Positions 34,261 to 45,479 of a stretch of DNA of 64,000 bases are shown in pieces; within the stretch, counting starts at the first letter, position 1; each line of letters opens with the position of its first letter. The DNA is from Gnetum montanum. Its lineage: Eukaryota > Streptophyta > Gnetopsida > Gnetales > Gnetaceae. The stretch lies in NCBI GenBank assembly GCA_015680685.1, contig MNCI01023362.1, positions 349,454 to 413,453 of the forward strand. Direction: 5' to 3'. A program made the position numbers and the translations under genes. Under the pieces are notes generated by a model, which did no database searches, was not told where the DNA came from, and worked only from the letters and a program-made list of their open reading frames with translations.

Positions 34261-34949
34261 CCTCTACCTAATTTTTGTGATCAAATATGTTAGCCACATT
34301 ACTAATGTTACTCCTTTCTTAAAATTTATATTTTTTATAGCCAAGACCTTCAAAACCCAATGCTGCCCTTACCCCCCTATGATAGAAACTTCAGTGTGGA
34401 AGTTGTAGGTGGTTGGGTGTTTTGTTTTAACAACATATTTTGTGAACTCCCAAAGCCAAACCTAGCATTGATAACCCACATGTAAATGTTCCATCTCTTG
34501 CTATTATTTTCCTAACAAAACCAATGTTAGTTTTGGCACCATCCAAACATACTTTCCCCCTTCCAAGTTGTCAAATTTGGCAGCTTGCCAAAATTATTTT
34601 CTAGAAAGTTTTAGGTTTTTATTTTGGTTGCCAAACTTTCTCTTCCTTTACCAATGTTGGAATAGGAAGGTGTGAGATCCTTGGATCTTATCCCCCTCTT
34701 TCCCCCTTGCCACACCTAGGATTATAGTAGCGAGGAAGCCAACATGGGTGTAGTGTGTTAATAGCCATACCACATTTCCATTTTTGATAAAGAGGTATAC
34801 CCCCTTATCCTCCACTTACTATTTATCGTAAGTACTCCATTTTTAGCCACTTTTGATTCTTTTAACCATTTTTGAATTCCACATGTTGGAATTTTCTCCT
34901 ATTTTTTTCCTTTTATAGCTTGTTTCAAGCCATTTTCAGCACAACAACC

Positions 34950-35360
34950 ATGTCTCTCATACAATTGACCAAGTTGCCTTACAACTACATCGACAATGGG
35001 TTTGATCAATAGTACATGAGGGTATATGACCTCCAAGATCTTGTTGTGATGGAATGTAGATAATTCCTAAGGCTTAGGGGTTAAAGTCTTGGATTTTCAG
35101 CAATAAATGAAGAACACTATAACTTCATTTATGCCAAGGTCTAGGCTGGCATGATAATCCCTTGAGTGGAAGTAGAAGCTAAGAGGGAATTTGAGCTCAT
35201 CCATTGCAATGGAAAGGAGTATATTTCCTTCCCATATGAACAAATATCCCTTAATAACATCTACACTCGTATCTTGGCCCTCCTTATTGATATTTATGAA
35301 GATAACCAGAAGGATCCATTTGACAAGCAACTAGAGAGGAAGATGAATTTGATGTAGAAT
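34950..35360 (+). pseudogene. Unrecognised frame upstream of Tat gag
   Basis: From an ATG at 34950 one frame runs for about 136 codons with only a few stops, and its second half (35166-35357) is fully open with charged residues. The visible features are an acidic/basic mixed composition and 'FELIHCNGKEYISFPYEQIS'; no known domain is seen. Ogre elements are known to carry an extra ORF before gag, and this position fits that. Identity with such an ORF is an inference from position only. Confidence 0.4.
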
Positions 35361-35379
35361 CTGAGCTTGAGAACATTTT

Positions 35380-37560
35380 TGGGGGACTCTTCCAATAAGG
35401 GACCTCTAAGGTCACAATGCCCACCTCTATCCCCTTTACCTCTTCCTTTGGGCACATCCCATCACCTTTGTTCCTACCTTCCCCAACAATGTTTAGGCCC
35501 ATGTTAGTCATCATCGCACACCAAGCACAATCAATGTCATGGCCAACCACCTTCCATTTCTCCATGCTACTTGCCACTTAGCCTAGGTTAGTACAACCCA
35601 CATTAGTAGTAGTTATTACCAATAACCCATTGACTAGTTAGATGAGGTTCACCATGGAACCTCAAGCAACCTAGGGGTCACATACCTCTTTTGTTCCATT
35701 TGTGCCTTAGATACTAGCATAAACATTTTTCTTCTTATTTTTTCCATAGACTATTTCTATGACACAACCTCTTTCCTCTATCTTACATCCAATAGTGGGT
35801 CACAAGCCTCACAAAAAATTACCACAGCCAAATGTACAAATCCCATAGCTAATAGGGGTGCTATAGGGCCTGGATCAAGTCTTCCAGATGATCCAAGACT
35901 TGACAAAGGAGTTGAATAGGCTCAAGATCTCTACTTTCCAAAGTGTCAAGGTCATAGAGTTTTACCAAGATGATCCCATTAGTTTTGTGATCTCACCCTT
36001 GGAACTTCCTCTTGGTGTCCCTATCACTCAATTTAGCAAGTGTAACAAAGAAGGTGTTCCTAACACTCACCTTATAACCTTTTGATCTAAGTGCTTTCTA
36101 TTGAAACCATTGCCACACACCATAATGAGAATCTTTTCTATGTCCTTGACTAGGAAAGCACTCTATTGGTACCATGTCCTACCTAGAGGATCCATATCCT
36201 CCCTTGATAACCTCATAGCCCAATTCATTAACCATTTCAAGTATAACTTGAAGCTTGATACTATGCTTGACCAACTAATGAAGGTCAAGTAGGGATTCCT
36301 TGAGCTATTATAGAAGTTCATCCAATGGTGGAATGGTTTGATAAATGAAATACCAAAGCCTATAGCTAAAACTTAGCTTTTTGCTATATTCAAGGGGATG
36401 GTCAATGATTTTATTAAATCTAAGCTATACTATCTTTCTCCCAGACCAAGAATATAGAGCATGTCATGGATGCTAGTCATGACCTAGCCTACATGTCAAA
36501 CAAAAATCAACACACATGGAGAGACAAGGAGAAGAATAAACAAAACAATGTGGCTGTAGCAATAGTGACCAAAGAGGCCAAAAACACTAACTAGGGGCCA
36601 AGGACCAATCCACCAAAATCCCCTACTAATAATTGAGATAACCAACCATCAACCTCTAGGGCCATCACATTGACAACAACGAGATCCAACTTTGAAAGGA
36701 AGGATAGGTCTAAATATACTAGGCTACCATTAAAACCATCTAAGTTATTAGACCAATTTTTGAAAAGTGAATGCATTCAATACAAATAGATGTCTGAAGC
36801 TTCTAAAAAGGAGCATGATAGGCTATGTGAGATAGCCAAGGACTCCACTAGAGAAATAAAATATGACCTAAAACTACCTAAATACTTTAAGTTATATTGC
36901 TTTTTCTACTATCACCAATTGCCTGGTCATGAGGTAGACTTCTACTTCTCATTGAAGGATGACTTTCAAAAGATGATAGATAAGGGAGAGTTGGTTCTAG
37001 ATGCATCCAACATTATTGGACCATAGATGTAGGTGTATAAAGACCCATTGAATTTCAATAATGCTGCATAAATTATATCAATTTTCAACATAGATAATAA
37101 TCAGATATCAGTAAGAGAATCATTTATGGTTCAAGTACCCCCTTGCGATGAAAGGGCTTCTTCAACTTACACTAGTTCAAGATCCTCCTTTGTTGCGAAA
37201 GTACCATCATGAGTGCCTCAAAGGAAACCTTTTGTCATAAAGGTGCCCTAGCCCACTATAACGCAACCAACCATAGCTTAATCAATTGACATAACCACAT
37301 AACAACCTTCTATAGTGGCTGATGCTATAACCTCTTCCTTACAACCAACAACTGGCAACCAAAAAACCTCAACCAAGCAGAGGAAGAAGCATAAGAAAAA
37401 GCATAATAATAAGGGTGAAAAGTAGGATGAGGCATAGAAGGAAGTAGATCCATTAAAGCCCACTTCCATATTATCTATGTCCATAACATCCTCTACCAAA
37501 CCTGCCTTAACTAGCAAGCCACAAGAGGATCCTAATATCCAAAATCAGAAGAAAGTGGAG
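35380..37560 (+). pseudogene. Tat/Ogre-like gag
   Basis: After a proline-rich segment, the core begins near 35888: 'SPLELPLGVPITQFSKCNKE', 'FSMSLTRKALYWYHVLPRGS' and 'LDNLIAQFINHFKYNLKL'. These are the retrotransposon gag pattern 'F..SLTG.A..W...LP.GSI..W..L...F...F'. After a frameshift (between about 36300 and 36790) follows 'FFYYHQLPGHEVDFYFSLKD' (36890-36960), the histidine-containing C-terminal motif seen in Tat Gag ('Y C.FH...GH.T..C..L+..I..LI'). A lysine-rich linker to the protease ends the block. Many stops are CAG/CAA-to-TAG/TAA type. It is inactive. Confidence 0.85.
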
Positions 37561-38340
37561 AGATCCCAACAGTAATAACCTAAAGCCAAAGTTCACATTT
37601 TGGGGTGCATGGACAAAGTGAAGCATAACCAGGGTGACAAGCCCATGACCAATGATAAAAACTTCCTTAGTTTAATGGGATAGGTCAAGTAGTCCCTCAA
37701 GAAAAAGAACATAATCTTGAGCTTGTATGACATGATCATGACCTCTGCTACACATTGTGAAGCACTAGTTAAGATGTTGACTTTTATCCCTATTAGTGAG
37801 GACATCCTTGCTGATGAGAAATTCATCCATGTTGTAATGAATCCTTCTTTACCAAAGGGAAAAGAAGTCAACATCATTGGTGTTTAATGATAGTGAGGTC
37901 AAGGTCAACTCCCAAAATGGTAAGGTAACTAGGGCTCCTATTTTCATTGTGATTCAAATAGAGTAATTTAGGCTACATCGTTAAATGATTAGGCTTGGCC
38001 AAGTAGATACAACCTACATCAATAGAAAGGTTATTGTCAGGGGGTATATCTCCTTGGATTTTATAATAGGAAAGAATTTCCCCTTAATCATGAATTTCAT
38101 AGTGGTGGAAGAGATGCTAGGGTTCAACCTTATTCTAGGAAGACCTTGGCTGGCTCAGTTATGAGCCATGTTCTCACCCATCCATGAAGAGATTCACCTT
38201 CCTTATGAGGGAGGTGAGATCATCATTCATGGTGATAACATAATGCCCCTAGCCATTAACAACATGGACATAGAGTAGGGACTTGAAGTGGAGTTTCAAG
38301 AAGAAACTCCTAGCCATGAAATCTAGCAACTAAGAGAGAC
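37560..38340 (+). pseudogene. Tat-like protease region
   Basis: The frame shows 'MIMTSATHCEALVKML' (the helix that precedes Tat proteases, usually '..SS..HR.AL.K.L'), then 'FIVVEEMLGFNLILGRPWLA', the conserved 'F.VVD....YN.LLGRPW' C-terminal block, then 'HEEIHLPYEGG'. The expected D-N-G-S active site between them cannot be read; the region around 37960-38000 has stops and no such motif, so a small deletion or heavy mutation is likely. Immediately afterwards coding similarity ends and the 11 kb spacer starts. Confidence 0.8.
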
Positions 38341-38804
38341 TAAAAAGCCAATAATGACAACAATGGATAGTGGAATGCATTATGGGATGAACTCCCTTTT
38401 AACATTATCAACGAAATAGATGGTGAATACAAACTTATGCATAGTAGACCTTACACATTTCCTAATCTTTCAAAGATTAAGAAAAGTCTACATAATTGAA
38501 GTACACCTTAGCCCTTGTATCCCATGCCCTTATAACCATATAATGATATGTATTGATAGCCGTGTAACATAAGTTTTCTTTATTGACCCATTATGGTTTT
38601 CTGTGTGCTTTATTTTACTCTTTTATGCATGTACCCTAATTTTTTACTTTCATTTGCATTTTTATTTACTTATTAAGATCCTTTTTCTTTCTTTACTTTT
38701 GCACATGTTGAAAATGTCAAAAGCCCTATAGAAATTGAAAACTAGAAAAACCATAAAAATTTTAAAACTGAAAAATTGCTAAAAATATTAGTTTCCTTTT
38801 TAAT

Positions 38805-39080
38805 GATGATCTACCATGGCCTAAAATTGGCAAAAATATGACATACCAAGGCCTTAAATTGGCACTATAGTTTGCTAAGACTTTAAACTTGTGCTATAGT
38901 CTACTAAGACTTTAAATTGATGCTATAGTTTGCTAAGACTTTAAATTGGTGCTATAGTTTGCTAAGACTTTAAACTAGCATCATGGCCCACCATGGCCCT
39001 AAACTAGTGATAAATATATGGCCCACCATGGCCCTAAACTAGTGATAAATATATGGCCCACCATGATCTAAAACTAGCAA
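38805..39080 (+). repeat. Minisatellite array (AAGGCCTTAAACTAG family), copy 1
   Basis: At least eight units of about 30-37 bases. Each has a 'gcctaccaaggc/tgctaagact' part, then 'ttaaact(a/t)g' or 'ttaaattgg', then 'c...atggcc'. Some neighbouring units (38868-38980 and 39008-39065) are nearly identical, indicating recent local amplification. Confidence 0.85.
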
Positions 39081-39406
39081 GAAATCCTTATCCTATGGCC
39101 ATTTTGAGTTTAACCATTTTCTCAACATAGCCAATGTAGCCATTAGTAGCATAGCCTCGATTACAACATTTATAACCTCAAAACCTTAAAGTAGTAAAGC
39201 CATCAATAACATATATAGCCAAAAATTAAAATTTAAAATATTTTAAAATAATATATATAGCCATGGCCACATTTTATGGCATAAATATCAAAACTATAAA
39301 TCATAAGTGTCAAAATGTCTCAACTCAAGCATTTGCCAACATAGGCCATACAACGTCTAACATGGAATAAACCAAACAAAAAAAATCATCAACAAAAGCT
39401 ATCACA

Positions 39407-42400
39407 TCATGCACCTAGTGGTGCCAAGGGGGCACCTAGAGGGGAAGGAGGTTGTGCATTATCATCATCATCATTGCCTATACTGTTAGGGCCACCAACA
39501 TCATATGGTACTTGTGACATAATAACATACAACCAATGAATAACCAACATAACCAAAATCATGACATAAATAAATGCAAAACTAAAACTTGAAACATAAA
39601 ACATAAATTCCATCAAACCTATGGGGAATATAGCTCTACAAACTCTTAGGGAAGATGGTGAAGTCCAGTCTCCAAACGTTGGAGAATCTGGTCTTCCATA
39701 ATGTTTGCCTAGTTAATATCCCCAAAATTAATGTCCATGAAGACATTGGTCCTATCTACACATGTCCATGATAGTAGCCCTTGTGAGACTATAGTTGTAG
39801 AGACCTCATCCATAGTTGTAGTGATCTAGGGAGTGGGAGACTTAACTACTGTGAGGATGCTTTCAAAGAGGTTGAAAGCACTCTTAGCCTAAATACCCTG
39901 GATAAACAAATCCGTCTTCTACTATATAGTCATCTCCCTCTTCAACCACTTTAGGTATGCCTACCAATTAGCCTTATTCTTTTTCTTGTCATCCTTTTGT
40001 GTCTTACCCCATTTAGGGATCCAAGCATAGTAATCCTTGCAATCCTAGGCCTTTCAGGAGGTCAAATCCATCTACATTTGTTGCTTGTATAACTCCTAGG
40101 AGAGGGAAACCTTGTCATGGATAGCATGCCAGTAGTGGACCCATGTGATCTCCTTGGTTCAAAAGGCCCTTGAGTTAGTCACTTGGGCTTCTACAAAGGC
40201 CTTGAAATCCTCTAGATCTTAGATCTTCTTAGCTTTCCTTTTACTTTTCTCCTTCAAGATTGCAACTTGTTCCCATAGGGATTTGTTAGACCTTTGAACC
40301 TCCCATGAAGCTTTTGTGCACAAAATTGCTAGATCAATGGTAGTTTCATACAACTTCAGGGGAACATGTGGGGTGTTAAGAGGAAGCTTAGGTAAGGAGT
40401 CAAAATCAATGTCTTAGGCTAGGTCCCATAAAACTGATGGCATAAAAACAACAAAAATATAATCATAAACATGGTATACAACCTAAGGTAGCCATAGCAT
40501 AAAATATAACTTGTAGCAAAACAACTAAGACATAGCAAAACATAGTTTTTATTGATATTGAGTGCAATTTGTTACAATTGATCAATGATATACTTTTCCA
40601 TCTTGTGCATGAATTCTATCTTTTTTGAGACCTATACCCATAGTTTCATGTGAGATGTAAATGTAGAGGCATTTACTTGTGGCTCAGGAGCTACAATAAG
40701 CATAAAAATCATTGGTCAAGTAAGAACTAAAAAATTAAACATAAAACCATTGAGAACAATGAATAAAGCATAGGCATACTTGCATTAACATTCACATCTA
40801 CATTTTCCTCATCATCATCATTGGTGATGTTAATCAAAGGCTCCCCGAGAAGTGGCTCACTGAACAAGGCATCTAGATCAACCATATCTTGCTACAAGAG
40901 TGTCTCCTCTACATGCCTTTGTTCCTCCTCTTTGGTGGTAGCTATACATCTTCACTCCTCATCTTGTTCATGTCTATGTGCCTTTTCTACTTACCTTTGC
41001 TTTTCTTTCATAGAGGCAGCATGGGTTGCTAAGTTCCACTGCTAATTTGTAGCTATAAGTCCTTAGATAAGTTAGCACATATAGCCATAAGACATAACAT
41101 AGCTAAAAGAATTAAGAATGTAGTTAAAGCATACCTATGATTTTTTTATCTAAGAAAGGGATATTAAAGATGATGCTTTGCTTAGAGGGTGGCTTTGATA
41201 CTGGTGGTGTCTCCTCCACTAGCCATTTCAAATTGGCCCTAGCTGCTCCGTTAGCCTCAGAACATAACTATTGGGATCTTTAAATGTGCATTGGGAATGT
41301 AAGAGGCTCCTCCCCCATGTTGTTAGGGGATCCACATTAATTGACATCAAGATTCTTGATGGTCATAGATAGTGAATTTCCCATGTCCTTTGGTGTGTTC
41401 TGAGTTAGCATAGTTGGATAAAGATGTTTTAGCCAAGGCTTGGACAATTGTTTTGGGTCATGGAACATCCATGATCCATTCCTTCTTATCACCAAAAATT
41501 TCATAAACCTATTTAGATATTATGAAAAAAATGCATAGTACATGTGGACTGTCATAGAAGGATCCTCGTGGAGTTTGAGGATTTCCTCGATATTAGTAGC
41601 CAAGGAAGTAGTCTAGTTAAAATGAGTCCCCTTCGTTAAGACCTTCTTGAAGGTCCATCCCTATGCAATACTAATTATGTTCTTTTATAGTAGTAATTTA
41701 GGAAAGGTCTGAGACCTAAACAAGGGATAGGACTCCCTTACATCAGGGTTTGTAAAGCCCTCAAAAGTAAGTCTAAAGTGGCCCTTACTAGCACCAAATC
41801 ATTTCTTAACTTCTTTATGATAGTTGGCTTCCTTCAGTGGTTTTGTGGCAACTGCTATCCTATTAGTGAGAACACTAAACAAGTCACAAAAAGTAGCTAC
41901 ATTGATGGGAATGATAATTGACGTGCCTTGCATTATGGTGTAGAACACATTGGCTTATGTGTTGAAGAATCAATGATTTTTAGCATCTTCATGGAAGGGA
42001 TGATAGGGCTAGGCACCATAAAGACCTGAAGAAAACCTATAAGCATGATGTTTGTCTAGATTTTCTTAGATTTTTGCCCCCTCAACCACTCCTATGCTAG
42101 CCCCACATCATCAAAATTTAGGATGAGAGTATCCATGAAACATCTAGTAAGGGGTACAGTGACATTAGTAGAAGTGGAAGAACCTGTAAGTCAAAAATAA
42201 ATGCTTAGCATCAACATGGTTATGTTTAGACCATAGAATACTTAAAATCCATATAGCCATAAAATCTTATATATAACATAGTAGACCACTCTTTTCCTCA
42301 CCTTTCTTCTTCTTTCTTAGTGAAGCTCATGCAGGGCTCCTATTAGTAATGCCCATATCTTTGATAGCCTTAGGAATCACCCACTAGCTTTGCACTATTT

Positions 42401-44704
42401 TGGCAACTACATACTTCTTATAAATAGGGTCAAATATGGTAGGGTGTTCATCAAAGTCACCCCTTAGCTATTCAAAAACAACATGTTTGATCTTGAGGCC
42501 TTTGGTGAATTCACTCAACATGGTGTGGGCTATTGCTAAGGTTTGATCACTCTTGATCAAGCCTTGATCATTGACCCTATACCTACAAGATATGTGTTAA
42601 GCTAACGAGTTAGAGAAAATGACCAAATTAAACAAAGCCAAAACATTAAAACCTATGATAGCCATGCTTACCCCTATAATTGGTATATAGTGCCTAGGGA
42701 ATTCTGGAATAAGGAGTGGGCTCTTTGTACCACCATCAAAGTATTATTGATGTTGTATCAAGAATACTTTGGCATCTTCTAGATGTCTAAAAGGTAACAA
42801 GCACCAATGGTGTCCTTTGTCTCCATCATCTTTCCTACTGCTTGAGTCTTTGGATCATCGATTATGACCTGAGCAACCAAATGTACAAACCTAGGAAGTA
42901 GGGTCTTCACTATAATATTGGCCACCTATACAAACAATTGTGATCACATCATCACATTAAAGTTCTATAGAATGTAGGCAAGGAACTCCCTTGTCCCCAA
43001 ATGGAATTATAATAACCGCTTCTCTAGGTCCAAACGAGGGAGAAGGGTGTTGGCCTTAGAATAGTCAATACAACATAAGATGTCCACTAACTCAACCATG
43101 TTGAGTATGGGCTTTAGAAGGACCCTGTAGGGGAAAAACATAAGAATTGTTAGGATCACATCTCAATGCTTAAAATTTTCTTATGAATTTCATAAAACAC
43201 CTTAGTTATAGGTGAAATTAGCCCTTATAAAAAGCTCAAAAATGTTTATCAAAATTCATTTAGAGATTCAATAACAACTAGTTTATAACCTTCCTAGTCA
43301 TTAAATCTTTACAACCAAAACATCGTAGCAAAAATATTATAGCTTAAACATCATAGCCAAGATTATGGCTTAGTTCAAACCATACATTAACTTGGAAAAA
43401 GCATCTAAAAACTAGAAAAAACACCCATAGGAAAAAGGCTACTAAAGATAGCAAAAATATCTATCTCTCATGAAACTAATCTTAGAGAACAATTTATATC
43501 TTTAAGCATCCCCAAGGGCATGAAGGTTGATAGGAGAAATCTCTAAGTGTGTCAATAACATCCATCTCCAAAGGGGTAAAGTGCTACAACCAAGTTTAAG
43601 CCTAATTGACATAGCCTAGATAAAAAAATCATTTAAAATTCATTCAACCTTGAGTTCAATTATTCCACCATAGAAGGAATCTTGAAATCATAAGCTTTTC
43701 AACCATGGCCATTACAACCAAAGAAACATAATCATTTTTACATAAATGTAGCCAAAAATAGCAAAATTGTAGCCATCAACATAAACCCCCTTTTATGCAG
43801 GGTTGGAATAAAATTTATCAAAATTTTTTTGAGCTCCAAATGGAGTGATTCTACCATTGTTTGAAAGATCAAATTGATTCCTATGTGTACATGCTTAGAA
43901 GGAAAATTCAAAACCCTTACCATTTAGTCAAAAAAATTTAATGAACTTGGATGAAAATATAAAAAATGGCACATACCTTAATTACACAACCTAGTTGAAA
44001 CAACCATAACTTTGTCATCATGAATTCAAATCAGATGAGATCATAGCCATTTGAAATCTTAAACATAACCATAAAAACCCATAACTTTAGATTTTTCCAA
44101 CATGAGGTTATTTTATTTATAAAAAATTCACAACTTCACCTATTTTTGTATTAAAAAAAATAATAAAAAACATAACTTGTACAACTTAAATTATTTTAAC
44201 CATGAATTACACATAAAATCGTCAAACCAACTTAAATCCATCACAAAACACATTAAAATAAGGGGTGGAATTTTGTTAAAATTTCATTTTAACAATTCCT
44301 TTAGCCTAGTTCTAAGAAAAATAGCTCTGCTTCCAAGTTTTTTTTGAAAGAAAAAAGCATACCAAAAGCAAGTCTATTTTAAAAATCAAATCTACCAAAG
44401 CTTGAATGATTGAATGACCTTGGATCTACATAGAAATAGCCAAAATATGATGTATGATTTTTTTATAATTCAATTATGGCAAGTCTTTTTGAGTAGATTT
44501 GGAGAAATCAACCTTTTCCTAGCTAGAAAAAGCACAAAACGGCCAAGAAAACTTTGAAAAAGTAGTTAGGATGACATACCTTGGAACAAAGGAGGAAGAC
44601 CCCTAGATAGAAATAGCCCTAGGAAAATTGGAGATCTTCTTGGCTGCCTCGTATGAAGCCTAGATCTTAGCATTATTGCTATTTCCTCCATGTTGTTTCA
44701 TCAT
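39407..44704 (-). pseudogene. Antisense eight-exon gene-like structure, protein family unknown
   Basis: Minus-strand exons as I read them: 44704-44580 (ATG at 44704; 'MMKQHGGNSNNAKI'), 43124-42672, 42582-42302, 42183-41135, about 41052-40780, about 40690-40594, 40433-39619, and 39510-39407 (ends 'PLGAPLAPLGA', TGA). Introns start with GT (GTATGT, GTAAGC, GTGAGG, GTATGC twice, GTATAT, GTTTGA) and end with pyrimidine-AG (for example TTTTTCCCCTACAG before 43124 and TTTTTGACTTACAG before 42183). Exons read open apart from scattered TAG/TAA where Gln would fit and at least one frameshift in exon 4. The product would be about 1,060 residues, with a Glu/Gln/Lys-rich helical part in exon 5, a lysine-rich coiled-coil-like part at the start of exon 7 and an acidic, proline-rich tail. 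I recognise no domain. It lies opposite to the host element. Maize Grande, a Tat element, is known to carry an antisense gene, so this may be a comparable accessory ORF, or a captured host gene. Confidence 0.6.
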
Positions 44705-44746
44705 AGTTGCAAAAACATTGAAAAAAGCTTGAAAAATGGGAGGGTT

Positions 44747-45397
44747 AAGGTTTCTACGCTAGTAAGGAGAAGATTTGAAGCTTTAGCATTGTAGGTAGAT
44801 GGTATTTACTACAATAACCTATGCTAGGACTCTCCTCCAATGTGTTGGATGTTAGAATGATGATTTGTGGTGAATTTTTGCAAGACATCACAATAAAAAC
44901 CAAACAAACCTAAATGTTTCCACTCCCAATCCTTGTTGCAAATTTTGTGCATGGGAACTATACATGCACTAAATTCCAAAAGAGGNNNNNNNNNNNNNNN
45001 NNNNNNNNNNNNNNNNNNNNGTGGGGAAGGTATCCTCCACACTTGGAGTGGAAGGGAAAATAACAATTACACTTTTTTTTCCTTAATTTTTTGAATTTTA
45101 AGGTTTCTACCCTAGCAAGGAGAAGATCTGAAGATTTAGTGTTGAAGGTAGATGGTGTTTACTACAATAACCTATGCTAGGACTCTGGTGTTAGAATGAT
45201 GATTTGTGGTGAGTTTTTCAAGACATCATAATAAAAACTAAACAAACCTAAACTTTTCCACTCTGAACCTTTGTTACGAATTTTGTGCATGGGAACTATA
45301 CATGCACTAAAGTCCAAGGGGGGAAAGTATCCTCCACATTGGAAGTGGAAGGGAAAATAAAATTACACTTATTTTTCTTAATTTTTTGAATTTTAAG
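44747..45397 (+). repeat. Tandem duplication (about 350 bp) upstream of the antisense gene
   Basis: Copy 1, 44747-45099, and copy 2, 45100-45397, both start 'aaggtttctac', share 'ggtagatggt...tttactacaataacc' and 'gggaactatacatgcacta', and end 'aattttttgaattttaa'. Copy 1 contains the assembly gap. The duplication lies within 50 bases of the presumed first exon on its promoter side. Confidence 0.85.
44986..45020. other. Assembly gap (35 N)
   Basis: Run of 35 undetermined bases inside the first copy of the tandem duplication. The corresponding place in copy 2 shows only a few bases, so the real gap could be short. Confidence 0.98.
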
Positions 45398-45479
45398 CCA
45401 TGGGCCCCACTATATGCCCTCATAAATGGTGTTTTTTGGGTTTAAAACTCCATCAACGCTGGGGTTTTAATTCCTTGAA

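Noticed and set aside
40821-41045. Plus-strand 74-codon Ser/Cys-rich frame
   Set aside because: It is antisense to exon 5 of the minus-strand gene; the minus reading has splice borders and better composition.
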